Positions 16,913-26,400 of a stretch of DNA of 55,637 nucleotides are shown in pieces. Under the pieces are notes generated by a model. The model was not told the DNA's origin, did no database searches, and saw only the letters and a list, made by a program, of their open reading frames with translations. A program made the position numbers and the translations under genes. Every line of letters begins with the position of its first letter. Position 1 is the stretch's first letter. The stretch is from an uncultured Schlesneria sp. (lineage in GTDB: Bacteria; Planctomycetota; Planctomycetia; Planctomycetales; Planctomycetaceae). The stretch spans positions 1 through 55,637 of the forward strand of contig CAILLA010000123.1 in the NCBI GenBank assembly GCA_903834925.1, in the 5' to 3' direction.

Positions 16913-18349
16913 ATGTTTGATATTCCGATTCTTCGATTTGGTCAGACTTACGAATCGATGGAAAAGCAGCCCGTTGTCCATTTCGACACGGGTGAACCGG
17001 TCGCTCAGTTACATCAGGCAACTGGGGCGATGGTGAAGCTGGACTTGAAGAAGTCCCAGAAAGCTCGCGATGCGCTGCGAGCTGTTCCGATTGCCAAGCT
17101 GATCGACATTTGCAAAGCGGCCGCACGGATGTACCTGGAAGAGACGCTTCCATGCGGTAATGGTTCGTTGTCACCCGCAGAATTTTGCCGTCTGCAATCG
17201 GCAACGACCGGGCTGCCCGAGAATATGTGCGCCGCAAACATGCGGAAGAACGCTTTTGTGCTTGGTCATATGGACGAAGTACTTGATGCACTGACTCGGG
17301 GATTGCCTTATGAAATCCTTGAAAAAGGGTATGGAAAAGAATCTCGCGGAGTAATGGTTTCTTATCAGGCGACGACACCTGTGTTCGGGATGGTTTTGCC
17401 GAATAATTCGCCCGGGGTGCATACTTTGTGGCTTCCGGCAATTCCGATGCAGATCGGTTTGTGCATCAAGCCAGGTTCGCAAGAGTTCTGGACGCCATAC
17501 CGAATCACAGAAGCTTTCTTTAAAGCGGGTTTACCGAGAGAAGCGATTTCCGTGTATCCCGGCGGACACGATGTCGGTGGGGCCGTCATGACCGATTGCC
17601 AGCGGGCGATGATCTTCGGTGGCCAGACGACTGTTGATCAACACGCTGGAAATCCAAAAATCTCGGTTCATGGGCCCGGTTTTTCAAAAGTAATTCTCGG
17701 TGACGATGTGGTTGATCGCTGGGAAGACTACCTGGATCTGATGGTTGACAGCGTGTTTGCGAACAGCGGACGAAGTTGTATCAACGCCAGCGGGATCTGG
17801 GCATCAAGACACACTCGCGAGATCGCTGATGCGATCTCTCAACGGCTTGGACCAGTCGTACCGCTGCCGCCGAACGACCCGAAATCCTCGTTGGCCGCAT
17901 TTACAACTCCGGGTGCCGCCGAAGCGATGAATGCTCAAATCGACGAAGGCTGTCAGGCAGATGGCGTGACGGAAATGACGGCAAAGTATCGAAATGGACC
18001 ACGTCTGGAGAAACGAGAACGCTGCGACTATTTGCGTCCGACCGTCGTTCATTGCACGGGGCCTGACGTGCCGTTGGCCAATACCGAATACATGTTCCCG
18101 TTCGTGTCTGTGGTTGAGTGTCCGCAGAACAAGATGATTGCTCAAATTAAACAGACGCTGGTTGGTACGGCGTTGACTGACGACGCGAAGTTCAAGCAGC
18201 AGTTGCTCGACGCGACAAATATCGATCGATTGAATATCGGGCCGGTGAAGACGGTTCAATTGAACTGGCTGCAACCGCACGAAGGAAATATTGTTGATTT
18301 TCTGTTCCGGAACCGAGCATTTCAGGATACGCCTCCGGCGGCTCACTGA
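16913..18349 (+). CDS. Aldehyde-dehydrogenase-fold enzyme, possible acyl reductase
   Basis: A 478-residue protein of the aldehyde dehydrogenase superfamily. The catalytic cysteine is Cys289 in FANSGRSCINAS, and the cofactor-binding region is around VFGMVLPNNSPGVHTLW (157-173) with KPGSQEFWTPY. The usual general-base glutamate motif is not obvious, as in CoA-dependent reductases and LuxC proteins. The direction could be acyl-CoA or acyl-AMP reduction to aldehyde, or aldehyde oxidation. Its place directly after the adenylating ligase favours reduction of an activated acid. The start is ATG at 16913, shortly after a hairpin at 16833-16868. Confidence 0.75.
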   Translation: MFDIPILRFGQTYESMEKQPVVHFDTGEPVAQLHQATGAMVKLDLKKSQKARDALRAVPIAKLIDICKAAARMYLEETLPCGNGSLSPAEFCRLQSATTGLPENMCAANMRKNAFVLGHMDEVLDALTRGLPYEILEKGYGKESRGVMVSYQATTPVFGMVLPNNSPGVHTLWLPAIPMQIGLCIKPGSQEFWTPYRITEAFFKAGLPREAISVYPGGHDVGGAVMTDCQRAMIFGGQTTVDQHAGNPKISVHGPGFSKVILGDDVVDRWEDYLDLMVDSVFANSGRSCINASGIWASRHTREIADAISQRLGPVVPLPPNDPKSSLAAFTTPGAAEAMNAQIDEGCQADGVTEMTAKYRNGPRLEKRERCDYLRPTVVHCTGPDVPLANTEYMFPFVSVVECPQNKMIAQIKQTLVGTALTDDAKFKQQLLDATNIDRLNIGPVKTVQLNWLQPHEGNIVDFLFRNRAFQDTPPAAH

Positions 18350-18390
18350 ATCGATTTTTTCAGAGAGTCTGTTCTAGAGGAGATTTCCAA

Positions 18391-19689
18391 ATGAATTGGT
18401 TGTCAATTCGACATGTTTTTGTTTGCGCCTGTATCTGCGCGATGTGTACGCTGTCATCGGTTACTGCTGAAGAGAAGGGGATTGACGGCTTTCCTCGACT
18501 TTCTGCTGAACGTGACTGGCCATGGTGGCGTGGTCCGAAGCGAAACGGCTTCGCGGACAACGTCCCTGTTCCGACGACTTTAAGCGAGACGGACAACGTC
18601 GTCTGGAAAGTTCCCGTGCCGGGTCGTGGACATTCATCTCCGACAGTCGTGGGGAATCGAGTTTTTCTTACCACGGCCGATACAAAAGAGAAAATCCATT
18701 ATGTGCTGGCATTCGATCGCCAGACTGGGAAACAGATTTGGCAAAAGGAAGTGAATCAAGGCGGATTTCCAGAGAAGAATCACGCCAAAAACACGGAAGC
18801 AACAGCAACAGTGGCCAGTGACGGCGAGCGATTGTTTACGGCATTTTATCATCATGACAAGGTTGTTGCGGTCTCGCTCGATTTTGACGGCAAGGTGGTG
18901 TGGGAAAAAGACGTTTGCCGCTTTCGACCTCGGACTTACGAATACGGGTATGCTCCCTCGCCCATCATCTATGAGAATTCCGTGATTATTTCGGCGGAGT
19001 ACGACGGGGACAGTTTTTTGACCGCGCTCGATCGGAAGACTGGGGATCGGATCTGGCAGGAACCTCGACCGACAATGATCAGCTTTTCGACTCCCGTCAT
19101 CGCTCATGTGGCTGGTAAGGACCAGATGTTGATGAGTGGTGCTCAAAAGGTTTGGTCTTATGATCCGACAACGGGAAAGCCATTATGGTCGACCGAAGGA
19201 ACGACGTTTGCGACCTGCGGTACGATGGTCTGGGACGGCGACATCGTGTTTGCGAGTGGTGGTTATCCGAAGGCAGAAACGTTGGCAGTGAAAGCCGATG
19301 GCAGCGCTGAGGTCCTGTGGCGTAACGGGCAAAAGTGTTACGAGCAATCGATGCTCGCCTATAACGGGCACCTCTATGCACTGACCGGTAACGGAGTCAT
19401 TTTTTGCTGGCGGGGATCAGATGGTAAAGAGATGTGGAAAGAGCGGCTGAAAGGACCTGTTAGCGCTTCACCGATTCTGGCTAACGGAAACATCTATTGG
19501 GCAAACGAAATGGGGACGATGTATGTCGTTCGAGCGACGCCTGAACGGTTCGATTTGATCGCCGAGAATCAAATTGGCAGTGATTCGTTTCCGAGTCCCG
19601 CGATTTGCGGAGGCGAGATTTTTTTGCGAGTGGGTAAAGGTTCAGGTAGCGAACGTCAGGAATGGCTGTTTTGTTTCGGAAAACGATGA
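18391..19689 (+). CDS. Secreted PQQ-type beta-propeller protein
   Basis: A 432-residue exported protein: signal peptide (ACICAMCTLSSVTAEE, cleavage near residue 27), then WPWWRGPKRNGFADN, the WxxxRGPxxxG opening common in planctomycete PQQ-like proteins. Repeated blade motifs follow, such as LAFDRQTGKQIWQKE, ALDRKTGDRIWQE and SYDPTTGKPLWSTEG. These repeats give an eight-bladed propeller of the BamB/quinoprotein type; many such planctomycete proteins bind no cofactor. It starts 42 bases after the reductase gene with AGAGGAG upstream, so it may be cotranscribed with it. Enzymatic activity is unknown. Confidence 0.85.
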   Translation: MNWLSIRHVFVCACICAMCTLSSVTAEEKGIDGFPRLSAERDWPWWRGPKRNGFADNVPVPTTLSETDNVVWKVPVPGRGHSSPTVVGNRVFLTTADTKEKIHYVLAFDRQTGKQIWQKEVNQGGFPEKNHAKNTEATATVASDGERLFTAFYHHDKVVAVSLDFDGKVVWEKDVCRFRPRTYEYGYAPSPIIYENSVIISAEYDGDSFLTALDRKTGDRIWQEPRPTMISFSTPVIAHVAGKDQMLMSGAQKVWSYDPTTGKPLWSTEGTTFATCGTMVWDGDIVFASGGYPKAETLAVKADGSAEVLWRNGQKCYEQSMLAYNGHLYALTGNGVIFCWRGSDGKEMWKERLKGPVSASPILANGNIYWANEMGTMYVVRATPERFDLIAENQIGSDSFPSPAICGGEIFLRVGKGSGSERQEWLFCFGKR

Positions 19690-20366
19690 TTTTGAACGTT
19701 TTTTTGGCGAGACGTTACAAATCTGTGAGCTGCCGGAAAAGTTGACGCATTCGACTTACTGAGATTGCTAGGAATGCCGGGAACAAGTGATTTCACATGC
19801 ATCTCGCCCGAACGGTTGAACTTGAATAACTCGTCACCCGATAACTCAGGAGCCCGCGAACGACGCACCGGCGAACTTCAAGGGATTGGAAAAGGCTCGG
19901 CGGAATGGAATGAATTGCTTCAGGGGAGAATTGATTTCCGGCAAGCTGGCCTGTCCCGTAACGACAGCTGAGATGACCCACCATGTGATACTTTTCGGGA
20001 TTTCGACCGGCAAAAAAATGCAGTGATACGAGCACCAAGACTTTCAATAGAGACTGCATAATCCGACTGTTTGTTGAGCCTTTTCCTACGTCGCCGTCGT
20101 TGAGCCACCCCCTCGGTTCCACGACGGCGATTTTTTTGTTAGACACATCGGTTCCGCCCAACCTTAGTGAAACACTGCCTGCGATCGGAGCAGTACTCAA
20201 CGAAAAACTGATTCGGTTTACCGCACATTTCCGAACAGATCAGTTTTTTCAGCTGGACATTGGAGCGGATTTGTATTTACGACACGTAGGACGTCCGTAC
20301 GGCACGCTGATTGCTTGTTCTCTCTTTTAGTAATGTCCAAAATGAACGAAAAACAGAACAAATCCG
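19690..20366. other. Gene-poor stretch ending in a strong terminator
   Basis: No ORF here is convincing; the longest, minus 19793-20200 (135 codons), lacks a good start and family resemblance. A strong + strand terminator at 20091-20137 lies 400 bases after the preceding gene, so either the PQQ gene has a long 3' end or a small RNA is made here. Confidence 0.4.
20091..20137 (+). terminator. Strong intrinsic terminator
   Basis: TCGCCGTCGT (20091-20100) pairs perfectly with ACGACGGCGA (20121-20130), and the loop can form a further GAGCC/GGTTC stem. T7 at 20131-20137 follows. It acts on + strand transcripts. Confidence 0.85.
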
Positions 20367-20747
20367 ATGATTGCCGCTGCCCCTCATTACGAATCCTCAA
20401 ATGTGGAGAATCGCGAACTCGAGTACTTGCTACTCGGTGATTTGCGGCAGGTGTTGGAAGAACCGTCCGGACCGCAGAATTCACGCTGGCTGCTGGCCAT
20501 TCTCGATATGATTCTTGTCGGTCGACCTCGTGTTCACCGGTCGATTTATCTACCGATTCAGACGCCAGATGATCCTTATCGTCCGAGGTCTCTCGAATCG
20601 GGGTCACTCGTCGAAAAACTGAGGAGGCTACGTGACCGAGTCGCACACCGAGCCGGACATTCCGCACTTGCAAATGAAATTCGCGAGGAACTTCGAGAGG
20701 TCATGCAAGGGCGAATGAGTTCAGCGGGGTGTCTGTATGACGCTTGA
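20367..20747 (+). CDS. Hypothetical 126-residue protein
   Basis: A small acidic-basic protein with no recognised family, signal peptide or membrane helix. The C-terminal half (SLVEKLRRLRDRVAHRAGHSALANEIREELREV) is strongly helical and amphipathic. The amino acid composition and codon use resemble neighbouring genes, which supports a real gene. A competing start at 20334 lies in another frame and gives a frame of similar length, so the start is uncertain. It is isolated between a terminator and the convergent PLP enzyme gene. Confidence 0.55.
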   Translation: MIAAAPHYESSNVENRELEYLLLGDLRQVLEEPSGPQNSRWLLAILDMILVGRPRVHRSIYLPIQTPDDPYRPRSLESGSLVEKLRRLRDRVAHRAGHSALANEIREELREVMQGRMSSAGCLYDA

Positions 20748-20854
20748 TTTGGACGATTGCCGGAGTGTCTAAGGGCAAATTTTGAAAATGACTGTCAGGC
20801 CATGCAGATTTTCATGACCTGACATTTGATGAGACTGAATTTCGACCAAGAAAT

Positions 20855-21994
20855 CTATTCCGAAAGAGCATTCGCAAAGTCAGCGATCAAGTCGTCTGGA
20901 TGTTCGATGCCGACGGAGACTCTCAATGTCGAATCGGTGATTCCTGCCTCACGGCGAGCTGGTTCGGTCATTGAGGCATGGCTCATGGAATCGGGGTATT
21001 CGATCAATGATTCGACGCCACCTAGCGATTCCGCCAGTTGAAACAGCTTCAGTCGGCTGACAATTTTTTCGACAGCCGGTCGTCCCCCGTTAACGTCAAA
21101 GCTTAACATGGCACCAAACCCGGACTGTTGCCTTTTGGCCAATTCGTGTTGGGGGTGATCAACAAGTCCCGGGTAATAGACGTGTTTCACTCGATCATGC
21201 GAATCGAGGAATTTTGCCAGAGCCATAGCACCGCGCTGATGAGCTTCCATTCGGGGGCCGAGCGTTTTGATTCCGCGTAAAACAAGCCACGCGTCAAACG
21301 GAGAGCAGGCAAGGCCTAAGGCATTGACAATGTAGCTGATTTTATCGGCATGGACTTTTTGGTTTGTGACGACACAACCGCCAACCACGTCTGAATGTCC
21401 ATTCAAATATTTGGTAGTCGAATGGACGACAACATCAACGCCATGCTCAAATGGTCGCTGACAATAGGGCGAAAGGAACGTGTTGTCGGCGATCGTGATC
21501 AGCCCGGCGGCTTTTGCAATCGCGGTGATTGCAGCGATGTCAACGATATTTAGTAGGGGATTACTTGGGGTTTCGATCCAGATGCACTTCGTTTTCGGTG
21601 TGATGGCCTTACGAACCTGCTCGGGGTCACCCATGCGAACGAAAACAAAGTCGAGACCCATGCTGCGGAAAACCGAATCGAACAGTCGATAGGTTCCGCC
21701 GTAGATATCGTGTCCGGCAATAATCTGATCGCCGGGCTGGAACAGATGCATCGTTGCCGTAATCGCAGACATTCCCGTGCATGTTGCACGGCAATCGATT
21801 CCACCCTCTAACGCGATGATGTTCTCTTCGAGGGCCCGACGAGTCGGATTCCCACTTCGCGTGTAATCGAACCCGCGATGCGTTTTCAGATCATCCCAGC
21901 GAAAGGTGGACGATGGGTAAATCGGGGTTGTTGCACTATTAAAAGTCGAATCTTTATCGACACCTACATGGACACATCGAGTCTCAAACTGCAT
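20855..21994 (-). CDS. Cys/Met-metabolism PLP enzyme (cystathionine gamma-synthase/lyase type)
   Basis: A 379-residue fold-type I PLP enzyme. It opens with the family-typical FETRCVHVGVDKD and YPSSTFRW. The cofactor lysine is in VVVHSTTKYLNGHSDVVGG (about 195-213). Other hallmarks are SGNPTRRALEENIIALEGG, WIETPSNPLLNIVDI and the C-terminal SLGGVESLIEYPDSMSHASM. The set covers cystathionine gamma-synthase, beta-lyase, gamma-lyase and O-acetylhomoserine sulfhydrylase; sequence alone does not separate them here, though the SLGGVESL and SHASM patterns suit cystathionine gamma-synthase or lyase. Length is normal. It is transcribed away from the phosphatase gene. Confidence 0.9.
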   Translation of the reverse strand: MQFETRCVHVGVDKDSTFNSATTPIYPSSTFRWDDLKTHRGFDYTRSGNPTRRALEENIIALEGGIDCRATCTGMSAITATMHLFQPGDQIIAGHDIYGGTYRLFDSVFRSMGLDFVFVRMGDPEQVRKAITPKTKCIWIETPSNPLLNIVDIAAITAIAKAAGLITIADNTFLSPYCQRPFEHGVDVVVHSTTKYLNGHSDVVGGCVVTNQKVHADKISYIVNALGLACSPFDAWLVLRGIKTLGPRMEAHQRGAMALAKFLDSHDRVKHVYYPGLVDHPQHELAKRQQSGFGAMLSFDVNGGRPAVEKIVSRLKLFQLAESLGGVESLIEYPDSMSHASMTEPARREAGITDSTLRVSVGIEHPDDLIADFANALSE

Positions 21995-22249
21995 GTTAAC
22001 CGTCCTTCAACGAATCTACGACCAAATTGAACCGATATGTTAAAGGGACGGTTCCGACTCGACAATCGAGTTCACCAAAACTCTCAGGTTGATCACATTT
22101 TTCTTCGGTTTGCAGCGTCTGAACACCGGTGCCAAACCAAAAAAAAGGATGATCAGAACAATTCGGGGTTTGAGAGTCGCTCGAAATCCATTTCGACGTT
22201 AATCTTCAGCAAAATCGGTTTCCACGTATACAGATTCTGGAACTTGCTC

Positions 22250-23473
22250 GTGACTCAGTCGAAAGCCTCCGCCCCTGACAAAGTAGATCCTGGTTCTTCG
22301 GAACTGACTCCTCGTCTTAACTTCGCACTAAGCGTGGCACGAGAAGCCAGCGAGTTGATTCTCAAATATTACCAGACGGCGGATCTCGCGGTCGAACGCA
22401 AGGGTGACGCCAGCCCTGTGACCGAAGCGGACAGGGGTGCGGAACTGCTGATTCGCGAGCGATTAGCTGCTTCATTCCCTCACGATGCAATTCTCGGTGA
22501 AGAATTTCCTGATCAACCCGGAACGACCGGATTTCGCTGGATTCTTGATCCCATCGATGGAACCAAATCCTTCATTCATGGCGTTCCGCTGTTTGGGACA
22601 TTAATCGGCGTTGAATACAACATGCGATGCGTAATTGGCGTCTGCCGATTTCCAGCCTTGAATGAAGTCGTTTATGCGGCACGAGGAAGCGGTGCATGGT
22701 GGCAAATTGGTAATCTCGAACCTCGTCGTGCCCGCGTTGCAGCAACAACAAAACTGGAAGAATCGACGTTCTGCACGACGAATGTCACTCGATGGCAAAA
22801 GATCAATCGTTGGACGGAACTCGAAACACTGTTGAATTCTGTCCATCTGGCACGTGGCTGGGGTGACTGTTTCGGGCATATGATGGTTGCTACCGGCCGA
22901 GCCGAACTGATGATCGACCCGGCGATGAATCCCTGGGATGCTGCGGCTCTATTACCAATCGTCGAAGAGGCTGGAGGACATTTCGTCGATTGGAGTGGAA
23001 AGTCGACAATTTACGGTGGAAATGGGTTATCAGTCGTACCCGGTTTAAAAGACAAAATCCTTGGAATTCTGAAACCGACGTTTGAGATTGATGGTGCGAA
23101 CTTCACTACGCTGGAAGGGTTCTATGATGAAATTGAGCGGGTTTTGATCCCAGGAAGGGCATGGGGTCGCAATCTCGACGCCTTCAACGACATTCTTCGA
23201 GGTGGAATGGCAACGCCTGATAACGGATTCGTGCTTCGATGGAAGAATTCGGATCAATCACGCGTTCGTCTCGGCTTTGCCGAGACCGTTCGCCAACTTG
23301 AGCACCGTCTTTCAACAGCCCACAAATCGAACCGGACATCCATTGAACATGACATTAAACAGGCGAAATCGGAACATGGATCAACGGTTTTTGACTGGCT
23401 GATCAAGTTGATCAAGGATCATGGTACCTCAGGCGAGGAATCCAGCGATCAGGTTGATTTGATTTTGGAATAG
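22250..23473 (+). CDS. Histidinol/inositol-phosphatase-like enzyme fused to a barstar domain
   Basis: A 407-residue fusion. Residues 20-265 are an inositol monophosphatase-family domain with its metal motifs: DASPVTEADRGAE (53-65), GEEF (83-86), WILDPIDGTKSF (97-108) and PWDAAALLPIVEEAGG (228-243); the closest subgroup appears to be HisN-type histidinol-phosphatase. From about 277 the chain continues into FEIDGANFTTLEGFYDEIERVLI and WGRNLDAFNDILRGG, the signature of barstar, the barnase inhibitor. The open frame extends upstream to 22037, but homology starts well after the GTG at 22250, so that start is preferred. No nuclease gene is adjacent. The phosphatase half looks catalytically complete. 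Confidence 0.83.
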   Translation: MTQSKASAPDKVDPGSSELTPRLNFALSVAREASELILKYYQTADLAVERKGDASPVTEADRGAELLIRERLAASFPHDAILGEEFPDQPGTTGFRWILDPIDGTKSFIHGVPLFGTLIGVEYNMRCVIGVCRFPALNEVVYAARGSGAWWQIGNLEPRRARVAATTKLEESTFCTTNVTRWQKINRWTELETLLNSVHLARGWGDCFGHMMVATGRAELMIDPAMNPWDAAALLPIVEEAGGHFVDWSGKSTIYGGNGLSVVPGLKDKILGILKPTFEIDGANFTTLEGFYDEIERVLIPGRAWGRNLDAFNDILRGGMATPDNGFVLRWKNSDQSRVRLGFAETVRQLEHRLSTAHKSNRTSIEHDIKQAKSEHGSTVFDWLIKLIKDHGTSGEESSDQVDLILE

Positions 23474-23596
23474 TTTGGTTTGCATCCTAATTAGATCTGA
23501 GATTTGAGATATAGAGTCAAGGCTCGTTACCTCATTTGGTTCCGTAAATCGTTGAAATTCGACGAATCTCAAATATGACACTTAGGAATCTGAGGC

Positions 23597-25102
23597 ATGG
23601 CAGGAAGCCAGCAACGCAATTTGGCGACGCTTATCCTTGTGACGATGATTCTCCGGCTGGCCTGGGCTGCTGGTCTTGAGACTGGCCAGGACGAGGCCTA
23701 TCACTTTCTTTATACGGTTCATCCGGATTGGAGCTACTTCGACCATCCTCCGATGGTGATGTTTGTCGCCAAATTTGGAATTGCGGTTTGCGGCGGCTGG
23801 ATCCATCCATTGTCCGTACGACTGGGGTTTGTTCTGCTTTTTGCAGGTTCAACGTGGGTCCTTTTCTGTTGGACCAGACGTTTTTACGGTGAGCTGGCAG
23901 GATTCTACGCGACGCTCGCTCTGAATTTGAGTGCCTATTACACGGCAGCCGCAGGTGCGTTTGTCTTGCCTGACGGTCCTCTTTTGTTCTTTGCGTTACT
24001 GACGATGTGGGGTGTCAGTGAGGCACTTGTCGGTTCCCCTGGCCGACTTCTTCCCTGGATCTGGGTAGGCGTCGCCTGCGCCGGAGCGATGCTCAGTAAG
24101 TATCACGCGGTGTTCTTGCCGCTGGGAACAGTTTTTTATATTTTGGTCACCCCTTCGGCACGTTGGAATCTTAAGAAGCCCGGACCTTACCTGGCCGCAG
24201 GGATTGGATTCCTCGGACTGATTCCCGTTCTGATCTGGAATTCACAACACGATTGGGCCTCCTTCGCGTTTCAGAGTTCTCGGGCTGTTGGATTGGAATT
24301 TCGGCCGGGTGGCTTGGCTCTGATGCTGTTTGGCCCGATGGGGTTCTTGTTTCCCTGGATCTGGTTTACGTTTGCGGTGATACTTGTGACTCGAGTCCCC
24401 AAACTCGCGTCAGCGACAGGAATCGATCGGTTGCTACTTTGTCTGTCGCTCTTGCCACTGATCCTCTTCACGGCTGTCGCTTGTTTTCGTCCAATCCTAC
24501 CCCATTGGCCTCTGATTGGATTTCTTCCACTGTTTCCAATGGTCGGGTCGATCTGGGCGTCGCGCTCAGATCGCGAACCTGTTGCTGTTCGACGCTGGCT
24601 GGTCTTTATGTCTACGGCACTCGTGATGATCGCTGTCGCGTTTCTCGTTCAAGCAAAATTCGGTCTGATCAAATTTCCATTTCGTGACCCTTGTATTGAA
24701 ATCAGTGGGTGGGAATCGGTTGGTGAAACACTGCGTCAGCGTGGATTGGTCGATCGCCCCAACACGTTCTTGTTCACGGATCGTTGGTATGACAGCGGTG
24801 AATTGGCATTCGCCGTTCGCAACCGGATTCCCGTCACCTGCTATAATCAGGGTGATGCCCGTGGCTTCGCATTCTGGAGTCGACCGGAAGATTGGCTTGG
24901 TCAAGACGGAGTCTTGATCGACGAGGAAGCAAGACCTAATCTTGGCGACGTATACAAGCCTTATTTTCGCGACATTCAGCCCCTCCCCTCAATCGAGATG
25001 ACTCGCGGAGGCCGACCGTTTCGAACGCTAAAGGCCTACCTGTGCATCGACCAGCAGCGACCATTTCCGTTCGTCTACGAACGCAAAGCCAAATCGAAAT
25101 AA
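23597..25102 (+). CDS. GT39/ArnT-like membrane glycosyltransferase
   Basis: A 501-residue GT-C fold transferase with about ten membrane helices. The first helix is followed by GLETGQDEAYHFLYTVHPDWSYFDHPPM in which the Asp-Glu pair (about residues 31-32) and the YFDHPP motif mark the PMT/ArnT catalytic loop. The large C-terminal loop (about 370-495) is periplasmic. Enzymes of this class move a sugar from a polyprenyl phosphate carrier to protein or lipid outside the cytoplasm. No other envelope genes are near, so the acceptor is unknown. Its ATG at 23597 follows a 123-base gap. Confidence 0.85.
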   Translation: MAGSQQRNLATLILVTMILRLAWAAGLETGQDEAYHFLYTVHPDWSYFDHPPMVMFVAKFGIAVCGGWIHPLSVRLGFVLLFAGSTWVLFCWTRRFYGELAGFYATLALNLSAYYTAAAGAFVLPDGPLLFFALLTMWGVSEALVGSPGRLLPWIWVGVACAGAMLSKYHAVFLPLGTVFYILVTPSARWNLKKPGPYLAAGIGFLGLIPVLIWNSQHDWASFAFQSSRAVGLEFRPGGLALMLFGPMGFLFPWIWFTFAVILVTRVPKLASATGIDRLLLCLSLLPLILFTAVACFRPILPHWPLIGFLPLFPMVGSIWASRSDREPVAVRRWLVFMSTALVMIAVAFLVQAKFGLIKFPFRDPCIEISGWESVGETLRQRGLVDRPNTFLFTDRWYDSGELAFAVRNRIPVTCYNQGDARGFAFWSRPEDWLGQDGVLIDEEARPNLGDVYKPYFRDIQPLPSIEMTRGGRPFRTLKAYLCIDQQRPFPFVYERKAKSK

Positions 25103-25213
25103 CTGAGTTCTGTAACGGGTGCAACGTTTCCGTAGCCGAATTTCCGAAAATGTGGTCGCAACCCGCGTGCATCACTGACCGCTCGAACGTTGTTCGATAC
25201 AATCGATGACATC

Positions 25214-26353
25214 ATGACTGGAAATTCATTTGGACAAGCGTTTCGGATCACAACGGCTGGCGAAAGTCACGGGCCGGCGAATGTCGTCATTATTGATGGT
25301 GTTCCTCCGGGAATTCCGCTGACCGTCGAAGATTTGCTTGTCGATCTCAACCGTCGGCGACCGGGACAAAGCCATATCGTTACCCAACGCGACGAATCGG
25401 ATACGCCCGAGATTCTCTCTGGCGTGTTTGAAGGCCGTACGACGGGAACGAGTCTTGCAATCTTGATTCGTAATCAGGATCAACGCAGCAAGGATTATGG
25501 CAACATCCAGCACGTCTACCGTCCTGGACATGCTGACTACAGCTTCGACGCAAAATATGGGTTTCGCGATTATCGAGGTGGTGGACGTTCGAGTGCCCGT
25601 GAGACAACAGTCCGTGTTGCCGCTGGCGTTGTCGCCAAGAAGATTCTCGAGCAGGAGTTCGATGGGCGCGTTGTCGGGTATGTCACTCAAGTGGGGGAAA
25701 TTAAAGCCCGGATTGATGACCCCGCCAGTATCACACTGTCGCAGGTTGAAACGTTGCCGAGTGGTGAACCGAATATCATTCGCTGTCCCGACCTTGCAGC
25801 TGCCTCTCAAATGATTGAATTGATCGAGCAGATTCGAAAAGAGGGTGATTCGATTGGCGGAGCGGCAGAGATCGTTGCCACCAACATTCCCGCCGGTCTG
25901 GGTGAGCCTGTCTTCGATAAAATCAAAGCGGATCTCGCCAAAGCGCTCTTCAGCCTTCCCGCTGTTTTGGGGGTTGAATACGGCATCGGCTTTGGCTGCG
26001 TCACCATGCGCGGCAGCGAGCATAACGACCATTTTATTCCGTCCACTCAACCTCGTCGCGACGGTCACAATGGGATCACCACCGACACCAATCGACATGG
26101 TGGGATGCTGGGAGGGATCACCACGGGCCTTCCAATTATTCTTCGTGCGGCAGTGAAACCAACCAGCAGCCTTCCGCTGGAACAACCGACGGTGACCGAT
26201 CAGGGTGAACCGACGACGATCCGAACAAAAGGTCGACATGATCCTTGTTTGTTGCCTCGCTTCATTCCAATGGCCGAAGCAATGGTTGCCATCGTTCTCG
26301 CCGACCATTGGCTCAGATGGCGAGGACAGAATTCGGGTCGGGCTGACATGTGA
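25214..26353 (+). CDS. aroC: Chorismate synthase
   Basis: A 379-residue enzyme for the last shikimate step, EPSP to chorismate with reduced FMN. Visible signatures are GQAFRITTAGESHGPA (5-20), RRRPGQSHIVTQRDE, RPGHADYSFDAKYGFRDYRGGGRSSARET (about 107-135) and the C-terminal RHDPCLLPRFIPMAEAMVAIVLADH. The open frame reaches back to a TTG at 25190, but ATG 25214 gives the standard MTGNSFGQ start. The length is that of the bacterial long form. It is a single gene, without other aro genes, converging on the large minus-strand gene 47 bases away. Confidence 0.95.
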   Translation: MTGNSFGQAFRITTAGESHGPANVVIIDGVPPGIPLTVEDLLVDLNRRRPGQSHIVTQRDESDTPEILSGVFEGRTTGTSLAILIRNQDQRSKDYGNIQHVYRPGHADYSFDAKYGFRDYRGGGRSSARETTVRVAAGVVAKKILEQEFDGRVVGYVTQVGEIKARIDDPASITLSQVETLPSGEPNIIRCPDLAAASQMIELIEQIRKEGDSIGGAAEIVATNIPAGLGEPVFDKIKADLAKALFSLPAVLGVEYGIGFGCVTMRGSEHNDHFIPSTQPRRDGHNGITTDTNRHGGMLGGITTGLPIILRAAVKPTSSLPLEQPTVTDQGEPTTIRTKGRHDPCLLPRFIPMAEAMVAIVLADHWLRWRGQNSGRADM

Positions 26354-26400
26354 TCTGAATTGCCGTTGATCAAGTTCCAGTTGCCTGAGAATACTGTTCC

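Noticed and set aside
22037-22249. Upstream extension of the phosphatase-barstar frame
   Set aside because: The 71 extra residues are rich in Lys/Asn/Ser with no similarity; GTG 22250 fits the domain start.
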